DNA of 30,617 bases from CAYGVT01 sp964353355 (GTDB taxonomy: Archaea > Thermoplasmatota > DTKX01 > GCA-020343715): NCBI GenBank assembly GCA_964353355.1, contig CAYGVT010000105.1:1-30617 (forward strand), written 5' to 3'. The translations under genes were made by a program, and so were the position numbers. Below are positions 15,962 through 23,771 of this stretch, in pieces. A model generated the notes under the pieces. It saw only the letters and a list, made by a program, of their open reading frames with translations. It was not told the origin of the DNA and searched no databases. How positions within the stretch are numbered: the stretch's first letter is position 1; every line of letters starts with the position of its first letter.

Positions 15962-17482
15962 GTGACGACGGCGATGGCGACGGCGACGGCGGCGACGGCG
16001 GTGACGACGACGACGGCGGCGACGACGACGACGGCGGCGACGACGACGACGGCGACGACGACGGCAGCGGCAACTGTCAATGCCACGGGCGCACCCAGGG
16101 GAGCCCCCGGCATGCGGGGCTACACCATCGTCTGGTCGGGCCAGCTCGTCTCGCTCCTGGGCACGGGCATGAAGGACTTCGCCCTGGTCATCTGGGCATG
16201 GCAGCTCACGGGACAGGCGACCGCGCTCGCCCTCGTGGCCTTCTTCGCCTTCGCGCCGACGGTCGCCCTCATGCCCTTCGCGGGCGTGATGGTCGACAAG
16301 TACGACCGCAAGTGGATCATGGCGCTCACCGACGCCACCGCGGGCATGGCGTCGCTCTTCATCCTCATCCTCTACCTCATGCACAGCCTCGAGCTGTGGC
16401 ACGTCTACGGGCTCGTCCTGTTCGCGGGCGCGTTCCAGGCCTTCCAGTGGCCCGCCTTCTCGGCCGCGACCACGATGCTGGTGCCGAAGAGGCACTACGG
16501 CAGGGCCAACGCCATGCTCACCACGGCGCAGGCCGCCTCCATGGTCTTCTCGCCCATCATGGCCGCGGTCCTGCTCGGCATCATCGACATCTCCGGCATC
16601 CTCGCTATCGACGTCATCACGTTCCTCATCGCGCTTGGGTGCCTCTACGCGGTCCCCATACCCAAGCCCCCTGTGTCGGAGGGGGGGAGCGAGGCCGGGA
16701 AGTCCATCTGGGGCAAGATGGCCTTCGGCTTCTCCTACATCTGGGAGCGCCGCCCGCTGCTCGGGCTCCAGCTCCTCCTCTTCTTCACCAACCTCGTCGG
16801 GACCATAGGGTTGACGGTCCTCAGCCCGATGATCCTCGCAAAGACCAGCGACAACGCGACGATGCTCGGTACCGTCATGACCTTGGCGGGGATCGGCGGG
16901 GTGGTGGGGGGGGTCGCGACCGCGGTGTGGGGGGTGCCGCACCGGAAGGTGAGGGGCCTGCTCGCAGGCCTAGTGGTGTCGGGGATTGGGGGCGTCATCC
17001 TGGGCATGGGCAGGTCGCTCCCGCTCTGGGCCATCGGGGGCTTCCTGTGCACCGTCACCTGGCCGCTCACGAACGCCTGCAACCAGGCCATATGGCAGTC
17101 CAAGGTCCCCCCCGACCTCCAGGGGCGCGTGTTCGCGACGAGGGGGCTCATCGCAATGATCGGGGGCCCCATCTCCCAGGTCATCGCGGGCCCGATGGCC
17201 GACCTCGTGCTCGAGCCCGCGTTCATGGACGCCACCGGCATCCCGGCCGCCCTGGTCGGGTCGGGGCCCGGCGCGGGCATGGCCATGATGGTGCTCCTCT
17301 CCGGCGTCCTGGCCACCCTCGTCGGGGTCGTGGGCTACTCCTTCAGGTCTGTGAGGGAGGTCGAGACTCTCCTGCCCGACCATGTGCTCGCCAAGGAGGA
17401 CGAGGAGGGGAAGGAGGGGGCGGAGGGGAAGGACGGCGTCACCAGCGACCCTGCCACCGACGGGAGGTATGGCGGGGGCTAG
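15962..17482 (+). CDS. MFS transporter (DHA3/MFS_3 type efflux)
   Basis: A predicted 12-helix major facilitator superfamily permease of the plasma membrane. The conserved part begins MRGYTIVWSGQLVSLLGTGM, as in MFS_3 family exporters. The loop 2-3 motif A is visible as PFAGVMVDKYDRKW. The MVLVPKRHYGRANAMLTTAQ-like stretch is also family-typical. Substrate is unknown; relatives export drugs or lipids. The C-terminus is a charged cytoplasmic tail. Starting at GTG 15962 gives 506 residues with a 50-residue Thr/Ala-only leader made by an ACG/GCG repeat. ATG 16112 (456 residues, preceded by AGGGGAG) starts exactly at the family homology and may be the real start. The gene converges with TFB. Confidence 0.88.
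   Translation: MTTAMATATAATAVTTTTAATTTTAATTTTATTTAAATVNATGAPRGAPGMRGYTIVWSGQLVSLLGTGMKDFALVIWAWQLTGQATALALVAFFAFAPTVALMPFAGVMVDKYDRKWIMALTDATAGMASLFILILYLMHSLELWHVYGLVLFAGAFQAFQWPAFSAATTMLVPKRHYGRANAMLTTAQAASMVFSPIMAAVLLGIIDISGILAIDVITFLIALGCLYAVPIPKPPVSEGGSEAGKSIWGKMAFGFSYIWERRPLLGLQLLLFFTNLVGTIGLTVLSPMILAKTSDNATMLGTVMTLAGIGGVVGGVATAVWGVPHRKVRGLLAGLVVSGIGGVILGMGRSLPLWAIGGFLCTVTWPLTNACNQAIWQSKVPPDLQGRVFATRGLIAMIGGPISQVIAGPMADLVLEPAFMDATGIPAALVGSGPGAGMAMMVLLSGVLATLVGVVGYSFRSVREVETLLPDHVLAKEDEEGKEGAEGKDGVTSDPATDGRYGGG
15966..16075. repeat. 18-bp GCGACG-type tandem repeat at the 5' end of the MFS gene
   Basis: Three tandem 18-bp units sit at 16001-16018, 16019-16036 and 16037-16054; the last two are identical (GCGACGACGACGACGGCG) and the first differs by one base. 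They are flanked by further GAC/GGC trinucleotides from 15966 to about 16075. In the MFS frame the units read VTTTTA, ATTTTA, ATTTTA. Because all units are multiples of three, length changes would keep the frame. Confidence 0.85.
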
Positions 17483-17507
17483 GTATGCGGGGGATGCGAG
17501 AGGGAGG

Positions 17508-17521
17508 GCGCCCCGGGGCGC
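17508..17521. repeat. 14-bp perfect GC palindrome between convergent genes
   Basis: GCGCCCCGGGGCGC is a perfect palindrome in the 57-base gap between the MFS and TFB stop codons, with ATGCGAG repeated directly on each side. It could form a structure at both RNA 3' ends, but there is no U-tract, so a terminator role is only possible. Confidence 0.5.
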
Positions 17522-17539
17522 ATGCGAGTCCGTCGCGCC

Positions 17540-18463
17540 TCATATCTCGACTTTGATGTTGAGCTTCTCGGTGAGCTCCTTGTACCGGTTCCTGATGGTG
17601 ACCTCGGTCACGCCCGCGACGTCGGCGACCTCGCGCTGCGTCCTGCGCTGGTTGCACAGGATGGACGCGATGTAGATGGCCGCCGCGGCCACGCCCGTCG
17701 GGCCGCGGCCCGACGTGAGCTCGTTGTCGGCGGCCTCGGACAGTATCTCCGCTGCCTTGGCCTGCACGGTGCCGTCGAGCTTGAGCTCGCTGCAGAACCT
17801 CGAGATGTAGTCCTCGGGCGAGGTGGGCATGAGCTTGAGCTTGAGCTCGCGTATCATGAACCGGTAGGTGCGGCCGATCTCCTTGCGGCCCACGCGGGAG
17901 ACGGTCGCTATCTCGTCGAGCGTGCGCGGGACGGAGCACTGCCTGCACGCGGCGTACAGCGAGGCGGCCACGACGCCGTCGATGCTGCGGCCGCGGATGA
18001 GGTTGTTGTGAACGGCCTTGCGGTAGATCATGGCGGCGGTCTCGCGGATGTTGCGGGGCAGCCCCATGTTGGAGGCCATGCGGTCCAGCTGGGTGAGCGC
18101 GAAGGCCAGGTTGCGCTCGGTGGCGTTCGACACGCGGATGCGGCGCTGCCACTTGCGGAGCCTGTAAAGCTGCGCGCGGTTGCGCGTCGGGATGGACTTG
18201 CCGTAGGAGTCCTTGTTCTTCCATCCAATCGTGGTCGACAGGCCCTTGTCGTGGATGGTGTAGGTCATCGGCGCGCCGGTCCTAGCGCGCTTCTGCCCCT
18301 GCTCGGCATCGAAGGCGCGCCACTCGGGCCCCTGGTCGATGTACTCCTCGTCGATGACCAGGCCGCAGTCCTCGCACACAAGCTCGCCCCTCTGGTAGTC
18401 ACGGACGAGGTGCGTGCTGTCGCACTCAGGGCAGCGATCGACTCCAAGGTCCTCCTGTGGCAT
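17540..18463 (-). CDS. tfb: transcription initiation factor IIB (TFB)
   Basis: TFB binds the TBP-TATA complex and recruits archaeal RNA polymerase. The 307-residue product has normal length. An N-terminal zinc ribbon uses C11, C14, C30 and C33 (CPEC...CEDC). The B-reader/linker segment GPEWRAFDAEQGQKRARTGAP (46-66) leads to LSTTIGWKNKDSYGK. Two cyclin folds follow, about 110-205 and 210-305. The HTH that reads the BRE is near REVADVAGVTEVTIRNRYKEL at the C-terminus. ATG 18463 was chosen because the ribbon starts 10 residues later and GAGGG lies 8 bases upstream; the frame is open to 18529. Two TATA elements lie upstream. Confidence 0.97.
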   Translation of the reverse strand: MPQEDLGVDRCPECDSTHLVRDYQRGELVCEDCGLVIDEEYIDQGPEWRAFDAEQGQKRARTGAPMTYTIHDKGLSTTIGWKNKDSYGKSIPTRNRAQLYRLRKWQRRIRVSNATERNLAFALTQLDRMASNMGLPRNIRETAAMIYRKAVHNNLIRGRSIDGVVAASLYAACRQCSVPRTLDEIATVSRVGRKEIGRTYRFMIRELKLKLMPTSPEDYISRFCSELKLDGTVQAKAAEILSEAADNELTSGRGPTGVAAAAIYIASILCNQRRTQREVADVAGVTEVTIRNRYKELTEKLNIKVEI

Positions 18464-18530
18464 GTTACATCCCTCACACGTGGATGCGCGGGCCAGTCCT
18501 ACGACTGGCAGGTCGACCGGCAACCACAAA

Positions 18531-18569
18531 GTATATTATGCTTCCGGGATAAACAGTCAACTATATAAA
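18531..18569 (-). promoter_or_regulatory. two tandem TATA elements upstream of tfb
   Basis: On the minus strand GTTTATATAG (18570-18561) and CATAATATAC (18540-18531) are both good TATA candidates 30 bases apart. They predict start sites near 18540 and 18510 and leaders of about 75 and 45 bases. The 266-base gap 18464-18729 otherwise holds GC-rich sequence and the divergent promoter of the next gene. Confidence 0.6.
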
Positions 18570-18639
18570 CATTACGCAAAACTAATGGCCTCTCCGGGCA
18601 GGCGCTCCAGGGCGATGCCAAGGGCCCCGCGGGGGCCCC

Positions 18640-18658
18640 TGGCCGCGCGTGCGGCGCG
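18640..18658. repeat. GC-rich inverted repeat in the tfb/membrane-protein intergenic region
   Basis: The segment around 18622-18640 contains GGGCCCC-GCG-GGGGCCC, a 7-bp perfect stem, followed up to about 18664 by an alternating CG-rich run (GCGCGTGCGGCGCGCGCG). It lies between two divergent promoters and outside both predicted transcripts. Coordinates are approximate and no function is visible. Confidence 0.3.
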
Positions 18659-18686
18659 CGCGGGCCGTCCAATCTGAGTCGCCAAG

Positions 18687-18695
18687 CTATAAATA
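18687..18695 (+). promoter_or_regulatory. TATA box of the GT-C-like membrane protein gene
   Basis: CTATAAATA is a strong TATA box centred 39 bases before GTG 18730, with predicted transcription start near 18717. Confidence 0.7.
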
Positions 18696-18729
18696 AAGAC
18701 CACGCCCCTCACTCGGGCGGAGAGGAGGT

Positions 18730-20502
18730 GTGGAAGCGCCCCGGTGGACCACCGTCGCCCTCGCGGCCCTGCTGTTCGGGGCGATGGCCATGAGGCTGCT
18801 GCCGCTCGCCTCGTTCGCGGTCTGGGGCTCCGACTGGGGCGAGTACCACGCCATCACGGACGCGCTCGTGCGCGACGGCGCGGTGCCGGAGGGCTACCTC
18901 GGCTGGGGCGAGGCGTACCCGGACTTCCCCGGGATGTTCGCCCTCGCCGGCTCGGGCGCGCTGGTCATGGGCGTCGGCACGGCCGAGGCGGTCGCGGTGC
19001 TCGTCCCGTGCGCGACCGCCATCTCGGTGCTCGTCGTGGCGTGCATCGTGCTGCGGCTGCGCAGGTCGGCCGCGGCCGCGGTGCTCGCGGCCGCCTTCCT
19101 GGCGGTGTGCTTCCCCGAGGTCTTCACGAACTCGCACGCGGTGCCCGGCGCCCTGGGCTCGACGCTCACGATGGCCGTCGTTCTCGCGTTCATCATGGGC
19201 GACGCGTGGCGCCGCGACGCGGACGTGGACGCCCCGCGGCCGTGGTCGATGTACCTGCTCCTGCTCGTGCTCGTCGCGGGCCTCGGTCCCCTTCACCACA
19301 TGTCCCACTACTTCGCGATAATAGCGGTGGGCATGGCGCACCTGCTGCGCGCGTCGCTCGCCAGCGGTGCCGAGCCCCACAGGGGGGCATGGGGCGAGTA
19401 CTCGTTCCTGCTGCTCCTGGTCACGGCCTCGGTCTACTGGCTGGGATTGGCGCCCACCTTCAGGGAGCAGGTGATGGTCGACCTCCTCGGGGTCCCCGGC
19501 ATCGTTGTCATGATGGGGGTGTGGGCGGGCGCGGCCGTGTTCCTGCTCCTCGCGAGATGGCTCGGGCGCCGCGACCGCGGCGTGGTGCCGGTCCACCTCT
19601 CGGGGGGCGCGGAGCTGCGCGCCTACGTGCTCACCTTCCTCGTCGTCGCCGCCGCGGTCATGGCCGCGGTGAGCGTGTGGGGCGTGCCCGGCACGTCCAT
19701 CACGCCGGACATGTCCCTGCTGGTGTACTTCCTGCCCATCGTGGCCCTGCTCACGCTCACCGTGGGGGCGTCCGAGGTGCTGCTGCGGCGCCACGGCGGC
19801 CACATCGTCGTCGCATGGCTCGTCGCGGTCGTGGCGAGCTTCCTCGTCGCGTCCGCGATGCGCAGCGAGGTCCTCGTGAGCTACAGGCACGTCCCCTACG
19901 CCATCGAGGCGGCCGCGGTGCTCCTCGGAATCGGCGCCGTCCAGTTCCGCAAGATGGCGATCGGCCCCGGTAGATGGCGCTCGGTCGCCATGGGCGCGGT
20001 CGTGGCCGCGCTGCTGCTCGCATTGGTCCCGACGGCCTTCCCGCCCAAGGAGGTCATGGGCGGGTTCCAGGAGGGCACGGACGATGCGGAGCTCTCGGCC
20101 GTCCTGTGGCTGAGGGGGGGATTGCCCCGGCCCGGCGCCGTGCCCGCCGACACGGGCGCGGGGGCCGTGCTCTCGGACCATCGGCTCTCGTCGCTGGCCT
20201 TCGGCGTGGGGGGGCAGATGGCGACGTGGGACTTCGAGCTGCGGGCGCTGCGCTCGCCGCTCGACGGCGCCACCATCGCGACGCTCTCGCACGTGGCGAC
20301 GCCGAACGAGAACCGCGTCGTCGCCGCCGCGCTCGTCTCGGACGACCTTCGCACCGGCGCGGCGGGCTCGCAGTGGGACAACGCGGAGCCGATCGCGGGC
20401 GAGGGGTGGGACAAGTACTGGCAGGACCCCTTCGTGCGCCTCTATGACGGCGGGACCGCATGGGTGATGGGCGTCGACCGCGCGCTGCTCCCAGTCCCCT
20501 GA
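18730..20502 (+). CDS. polytopic membrane protein, possible GT-C glycosyltransferase
   Basis: A 590-residue integral membrane protein with roughly 11-13 hydrophobic segments up to about residue 435 and a soluble C-terminal domain of about 150 residues. After the first helix comes VWGSDWGEYHAITDALVRDG (D35, E38), which resembles the acidic first outer loop of GT-C glycosyltransferases (PMT, ArnT, oligosaccharyltransferase families); PLHHMSHYFAII later resembles their membrane-face motifs. I therefore suggest transfer of sugar from a lipid carrier on the outer face, but the family cannot be named. The GTG at 18730 follows GGAGG by only one base, so the start is uncertain; ATGs at 18784 and 18790 are alternatives. 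Codon use is strongly GC-rich, like its neighbours. Confidence 0.75.
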   Translation: MEAPRWTTVALAALLFGAMAMRLLPLASFAVWGSDWGEYHAITDALVRDGAVPEGYLGWGEAYPDFPGMFALAGSGALVMGVGTAEAVAVLVPCATAISVLVVACIVLRLRRSAAAAVLAAAFLAVCFPEVFTNSHAVPGALGSTLTMAVVLAFIMGDAWRRDADVDAPRPWSMYLLLLVLVAGLGPLHHMSHYFAIIAVGMAHLLRASLASGAEPHRGAWGEYSFLLLLVTASVYWLGLAPTFREQVMVDLLGVPGIVVMMGVWAGAAVFLLLARWLGRRDRGVVPVHLSGGAELRAYVLTFLVVAAAVMAAVSVWGVPGTSITPDMSLLVYFLPIVALLTLTVGASEVLLRRHGGHIVVAWLVAVVASFLVASAMRSEVLVSYRHVPYAIEAAAVLLGIGAVQFRKMAIGPGRWRSVAMGAVVAALLLALVPTAFPPKEVMGGFQEGTDDAELSAVLWLRGGLPRPGAVPADTGAGAVLSDHRLSSLAFGVGGQMATWDFELRALRSPLDGATIATLSHVATPNENRVVAAALVSDDLRTGAAGSQWDNAEPIAGEGWDKYWQDPFVRLYDGGTAWVMGVDRALLPVP

Positions 20503-20573
20503 GGGAGGGGCGCCCTCGGGGGCGCGTGCGGGAACAGGGGCATCGTCCCAAGGCGTCCGGTCCCCCCTTTGCC

Positions 20574-20586
20574 AACCTTGAAATAC
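20574..20586 (+). promoter_or_regulatory. TATA-like element of the CDIN1-family nuclease gene
   Basis: AACCTTGAAATAC lies about 37 bases before TTG 20619. Nearly the same element, AACCTTGAATAC, precedes cca at 21421-21432, which supports both as promoters. Confidence 0.5.
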
Positions 20587-20618
20587 GGCGATGCGGTTGC
20601 CAGCCGACGGGAGCGGCG

Positions 20619-21428
20619 TTGTCACAGGTGCTCAGCCAGGGGGTCTACGAGACCGTGCTGGCCCGCCTCCACAGGTACGCCGACATCCGGCCCCTCGCGG
20701 AGGAGCTCAGGCTCGACGAGGAGATGCTCCTTGTCATCTACACGCAGAAGGTCACCCGTGACGCGACGCGCCGGTACTACCTGCTGAAGGGGCGGTCGCG
20801 GAAGCTCTTCCAGCAATGGAGGAGCGGCAAGCCCCTCATGCGCATCTCCGTCGAGAACCGCTATCCCCCAGTGCTCACCGCGTTCATCGTGCTGCTCGAG
20901 GGAGAGCTCTCCCGCAAGGAGTTCTGGCGCGTCGTCGCGAACCCCGACAGGATACCGGACGCGCGGTTGCGGCGCGAGATAAAGGAGATAGTCCGCGCGG
21001 ACCCCATCTACTCCACCGAGGGCAACGAGGTGCAGGTGCAGCGCGGCCGCACGGGCGAGCGCCGGCTGCAGGAGTGGCTCGACCGCCAAGGCGTGCGCTA
21101 CTTGACCGAGGAGGAGCTCAGGGGCCGCTACCCCAAGACCCCGGACGCGCTGCTGGACTCGCCACTCGAGCTCGACGGCTCGCGCATCTTCTGGATAGAG
21201 TCCAAGGGCAACTTCGGCGACCGCATCGAGGTCAACAGGAACATCAAGCGGCAGCTGCGGTCGTACACGGAGCTCTTCGGCCCGGGCCTGGTCATCTACT
21301 GGTTCGGCGTGCTCGACGGGCTGCAGGGCCGCACCGAGGACATCTTCGTGGGCGTGCCCTCCACGCTCGATGGCCTGTGCCGGCCTCCGGGCCGCCCGGA
21401 CGCCCCCCCGCGCCGACCACAACCTTGA
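20619..21428 (+). CDS. TPD-domain PD-(D/E)XK nuclease, archaeal homologue of human CDIN1 (C15orf41)
   Basis: A 269-residue protein. The C-terminal half is the TPD domain (PF14811): YPKTPDALLDSP (171-182, with the TPD name motif at 174-176), FWIESKGNFGD (191-201), and FGPGLVIYWFG (220-230). The same blocks are familiar from human CDIN1, the partner of Codanin-1 mutated in congenital dyserythropoietic anaemia I. The fold is a PD-(D/E)XK nuclease; D176 and the E194-x-K196 pair are the expected metal and catalytic residues, with E147 a candidate first acid. The N-terminal half (1-125) is helical with HTH-like repeats, again as in CDIN1. TTG 20619 is chosen because GGGAG lies 5 bases upstream; GTG 20628 is possible. 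The stop codon overlaps the promoter of cca. The archaeal substrate is unknown. Confidence 0.88.
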   Translation: MSQVLSQGVYETVLARLHRYADIRPLAEELRLDEEMLLVIYTQKVTRDATRRYYLLKGRSRKLFQQWRSGKPLMRISVENRYPPVLTAFIVLLEGELSRKEFWRVVANPDRIPDARLRREIKEIVRADPIYSTEGNEVQVQRGRTGERRLQEWLDRQGVRYLTEEELRGRYPKTPDALLDSPLELDGSRIFWIESKGNFGDRIEVNRNIKRQLRSYTELFGPGLVIYWFGVLDGLQGRTEDIFVGVPSTLDGLCRPPGRPDAPPRRPQP

Positions 21429-21432
21429 ATAC
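21421..21432 (+). promoter_or_regulatory. TATA-like element of cca
   Basis: AACCTTGAATAC is centred about 27 bases before ATG 21455, which has no Shine-Dalgarno; the spacing predicts a leaderless message. The element includes the stop codon of the nuclease gene. Confidence 0.55.
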
Positions 21433-21454
21433 CCTTCCGTCTCATCGGCATGCG

Positions 21455-22837
21455 ATGTCGGTTGAGAGGGAGGTCCTGGCACGCATCAGGCCTAGCGCGG
21501 AGCAGGAGAGGCAGCTCGAGCACGTGGTGCGTGACATCGTCACGCGCGTCCGCCAGCTCTCGCACTACTTCGAGACCGACGTGGAGCCGATGGTCGCGGG
21601 CTCGGTGGCCAAGGGCACACACCTGCGCGACCCCGACATCGACATCTTCATGCTCTTCCCCCCCGAGATGCCAAAGGACCTCGTGGCCGATAAGGGCCTG
21701 GCCATCGCGCGGTCCATCATGGACGGCGAGGAGCGGTACGCGCAGCACCCCTACCTGAGGGGGACCTACGAGGGCTTCACGGTGGACCTCGTGCCCGCCT
21801 ACAGGCTCACCGACACGAAGGCGCTCCAGACGGCCGTGGACAGGACGCCCTTCCACGTTGCGTTCGTCAACGAGCACCTCAAGGGAGAGCAGCGGGACGA
21901 GGTGCGCCTCCTGAAGCAGTTCCTCAAGGGCATCTCCACCTACGGTGCCGAGGAGGCGACGCAGGGCTTCTCGGGATACCTGACGGAGCTGCTCGTCATG
22001 AGGTACGGCACGTTCCAGGGCGCGCTGAAGGGGCTGCTCGAGCTGCCCCCGGGCAAGGTCCTGGACCTCCTCGACATGTTGCCCGAGGCCGCGCGTCCCG
22101 CGCCGAGCGACGTGGGGAGCTTCGAGGACCCGCTCGTGTTCATAGACCCCGTCGACCCGAAGCGGAACGTGGCATCCCCCCTCTCGGCGCAGTCCCTCGG
22201 GCTCACGCGGCAGGCCGCGGTGGAGTACCTAGAGGCCCCGAACATGAGGTTCTTCTTCCCGTCGAAGCCCGACGCGCTGCCGCCCGAGAGGCTGCGCAAC
22301 CTGATGGAGGTGCGGGAGACGAAGGTCGTCGCCATCAACCTCCCGGTCTTCCACGAGAACCCCGACGTCGTGCACGGCCAGCTCCGCAAGGCCGTGAGGG
22401 CCATCAACAGGCTCTGCAACCTCAGCGGATATCCCGTGCTGCACGCGGACCAGCGCGTCGTCGGGAAGGAGTGCCTCATCATGCTCGAGATCGAGGTCGC
22501 GTCGCTGCCTGCCGCGTCCGTCCACCGCGGGCCCAAGGTGGGCGGGGGCAACGACAGGGAGTTCGTGGCGAAGTGGACCAAGGACGCCCGGACCCTCGCG
22601 GGCCCCTACGTCGAGGACGGCCAGTGGCGCGTGGACGTGCTGCGCCAGTACACCCGCGTCGAGGAGCTCCTGCGCGTGGAGCTGCTGAGCCTCAACCTGG
22701 GCAAGCAGCTCAACAAGGAGCTGGAGCAGGGCGTCAGGCTCCTGACCGCCGAGGAGCTGCTCGCGCCGACCTACGCGGAGGCGCTCACCGCCTTCCTCAA
22801 GCGCATCCCGCCCTGGCGATGGGGCGAGGTCAGGTGA
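21455..22837 (+). CDS. cca: class I (archaeal) CCA-adding tRNA nucleotidyltransferase
   Basis: Adds and repairs the 3' CCA of tRNAs from CTP and ATP without a nucleic acid template. The 460-residue length is usual for archaeal Cca. The polymerase-beta-like head has GS (49-50) followed by D61 and D63 (PDIDIFMLFP) and the third metal-binding acid D111 in FTVDLVPAY. The central segment FHVAFVNEHL...QRDEVRLLKQFLKGI...YGAE...GFSGYLTELLV is typical of the family, and FIDPVDPKRNVASPLS belongs to the C-terminal domains that clamp the tRNA. ATG 21455 has no ribosome binding site but sits at the predicted transcription start. The gene converges with the next one, with a 7-base gap. Confidence 0.97.
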   Translation: MSVEREVLARIRPSAEQERQLEHVVRDIVTRVRQLSHYFETDVEPMVAGSVAKGTHLRDPDIDIFMLFPPEMPKDLVADKGLAIARSIMDGEERYAQHPYLRGTYEGFTVDLVPAYRLTDTKALQTAVDRTPFHVAFVNEHLKGEQRDEVRLLKQFLKGISTYGAEEATQGFSGYLTELLVMRYGTFQGALKGLLELPPGKVLDLLDMLPEAARPAPSDVGSFEDPLVFIDPVDPKRNVASPLSAQSLGLTRQAAVEYLEAPNMRFFFPSKPDALPPERLRNLMEVRETKVVAINLPVFHENPDVVHGQLRKAVRAINRLCNLSGYPVLHADQRVVGKECLIMLEIEVASLPAASVHRGPKVGGGNDREFVAKWTKDARTLAGPYVEDGQWRVDVLRQYTRVEELLRVELLSLNLGKQLNKELEQGVRLLTAEELLAPTYAEALTAFLKRIPPWRWGEVR

Positions 22838-22844
22838 GTCGCGC

Positions 22845-23672
22845 TCAGACGACGGGCACGCTGTCGGCGTGGCCCGTCACGAACGTGCGCGTGGCGCCGT
22901 TGCCGCCCTCGATGATGACTTTGAAGTAGATGTTGCCCTTCGCGACGCCGTTCAGGGTATACGCATAGTAGTGGTCGCCGGCGAGGCTGAGCGGCCTGTC
23001 GCCCAGCTGCTCCCACTCGGCGTCCGTGACGGGGTGCATGGGCGAGTAGGCAGTGGTGGGGCTCGTGAGCCACCAGGTGAGGCTCACGTTCCTGATGCCC
23101 TGCGGCGCGCCCGTCCTGACCAGGATGCGCACGTTGGAGCCCTCCTTGACCGTGAAGTTGTCGCTCAGGCCAGACGCGTTCACGAGCCGCGCGTCCGGGT
23201 CGTCTCTGTCCGTGCCCATGACCTGGAAGAGCGTCCACTCCGCGCTCGGTCCGGAGGCGTTCTGCACGTAGATGCGCACGTCCGCGACCGAGGGGGTCGT
23301 CTCGTCGAAGAACGGGGGGTTGGAGAATACGATGGCGAACACGAGCCACGCGACGATGTAGCTGCCAGCGGGCATCAGGAGGTCGCGCTTCTTCTCGGCG
23401 AGGAGGTCGATGCCCATGAGGTCCCTCAGGACGAAGTGGGCCAGGGGGATGCCGATGCCGGCGGCGACGAGCCCCGGCCAGCCCGAGCCGGTCAGGTGCC
23501 CCAGGTAGGCGGCCACGGCGCCGAAGGGCACGGAGACGACCAGGAACACCGTGAAGGATTTTATCTTGCGCAGCTCCTCCTGGAGGAACTTGCGCTCGTC
23601 GAACTCGGGGGGCTCGAAGACCGCCTTGCGTTCCTCCTTCCTCTCGCCGTCCCTCTTGACCTTCTTGGCCAC
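22845..23672 (-). CDS. membrane protein of unknown function, three N-terminal helices and an outer domain
   Basis: A 275-residue protein I do not recognise. A charged N-terminus rich in Lys and Glu (1-37) precedes hydrophobic segments at about 38-58, 65-82 and 101-117. The rest (about 120-275) is a soluble beta-rich domain with Asn-x-Ser/Thr sites (NASG, NFT, NVS), placing it outside the membrane. Pieces such as GPSAEWTLFQVMG and GNIYFKVIIEGGNGATRTFVTG look Ig-like. The start is GTG 23672: a TATA-like element at 23693-23702 is centred 26 bases upstream, so the message is probably leaderless. It is separated by 99 bases from the triosephosphate isomerase gene upstream. Confidence 0.8.
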   Translation of the reverse strand: MAKKVKRDGERKEERKAVFEPPEFDERKFLQEELRKIKSFTVFLVVSVPFGAVAAYLGHLTGSGWPGLVAAGIGIPLAHFVLRDLMGIDLLAEKKRDLLMPAGSYIVAWLVFAIVFSNPPFFDETTPSVADVRIYVQNASGPSAEWTLFQVMGTDRDDPDARLVNASGLSDNFTVKEGSNVRILVRTGAPQGIRNVSLTWWLTSPTTAYSPMHPVTDAEWEQLGDRPLSLAGDHYYAYTLNGVAKGNIYFKVIIEGGNGATRTFVTGHADSVPVV

Positions 23673-23692
23673 GTCGCGAGGAAGGTCAGGGC

Positions 23693-23702
23693 GATAGATA
23701 AG
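23693..23702 (-). promoter_or_regulatory. TATA-like element of the 275-residue membrane protein gene
   Basis: The minus strand reads CTTATCTATC, centred 26 bases before GTG 23672, which is the spacing expected for a leaderless transcript. Confidence 0.5.
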
Positions 23703-23771
23703 GTAATCGGTGGGGATGCCCTGCCCCGGGGGGGCCTGGACGGGGCAGGCCAGGGACCGGGCGCGCGCGCC

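Noticed and set aside
18622..18664. GC-rich inverted repeat as a terminator
   Set aside because: It lies upstream of both divergent promoters, so no known transcript runs into it.
18709..20625. 638-codon minus-strand frame opposite the GT-C-like gene
   Set aside because: The translation is His/Arg/Asp low-complexity, while the plus strand encodes a coherent membrane protein with a TATA box and an N-terminal helix.
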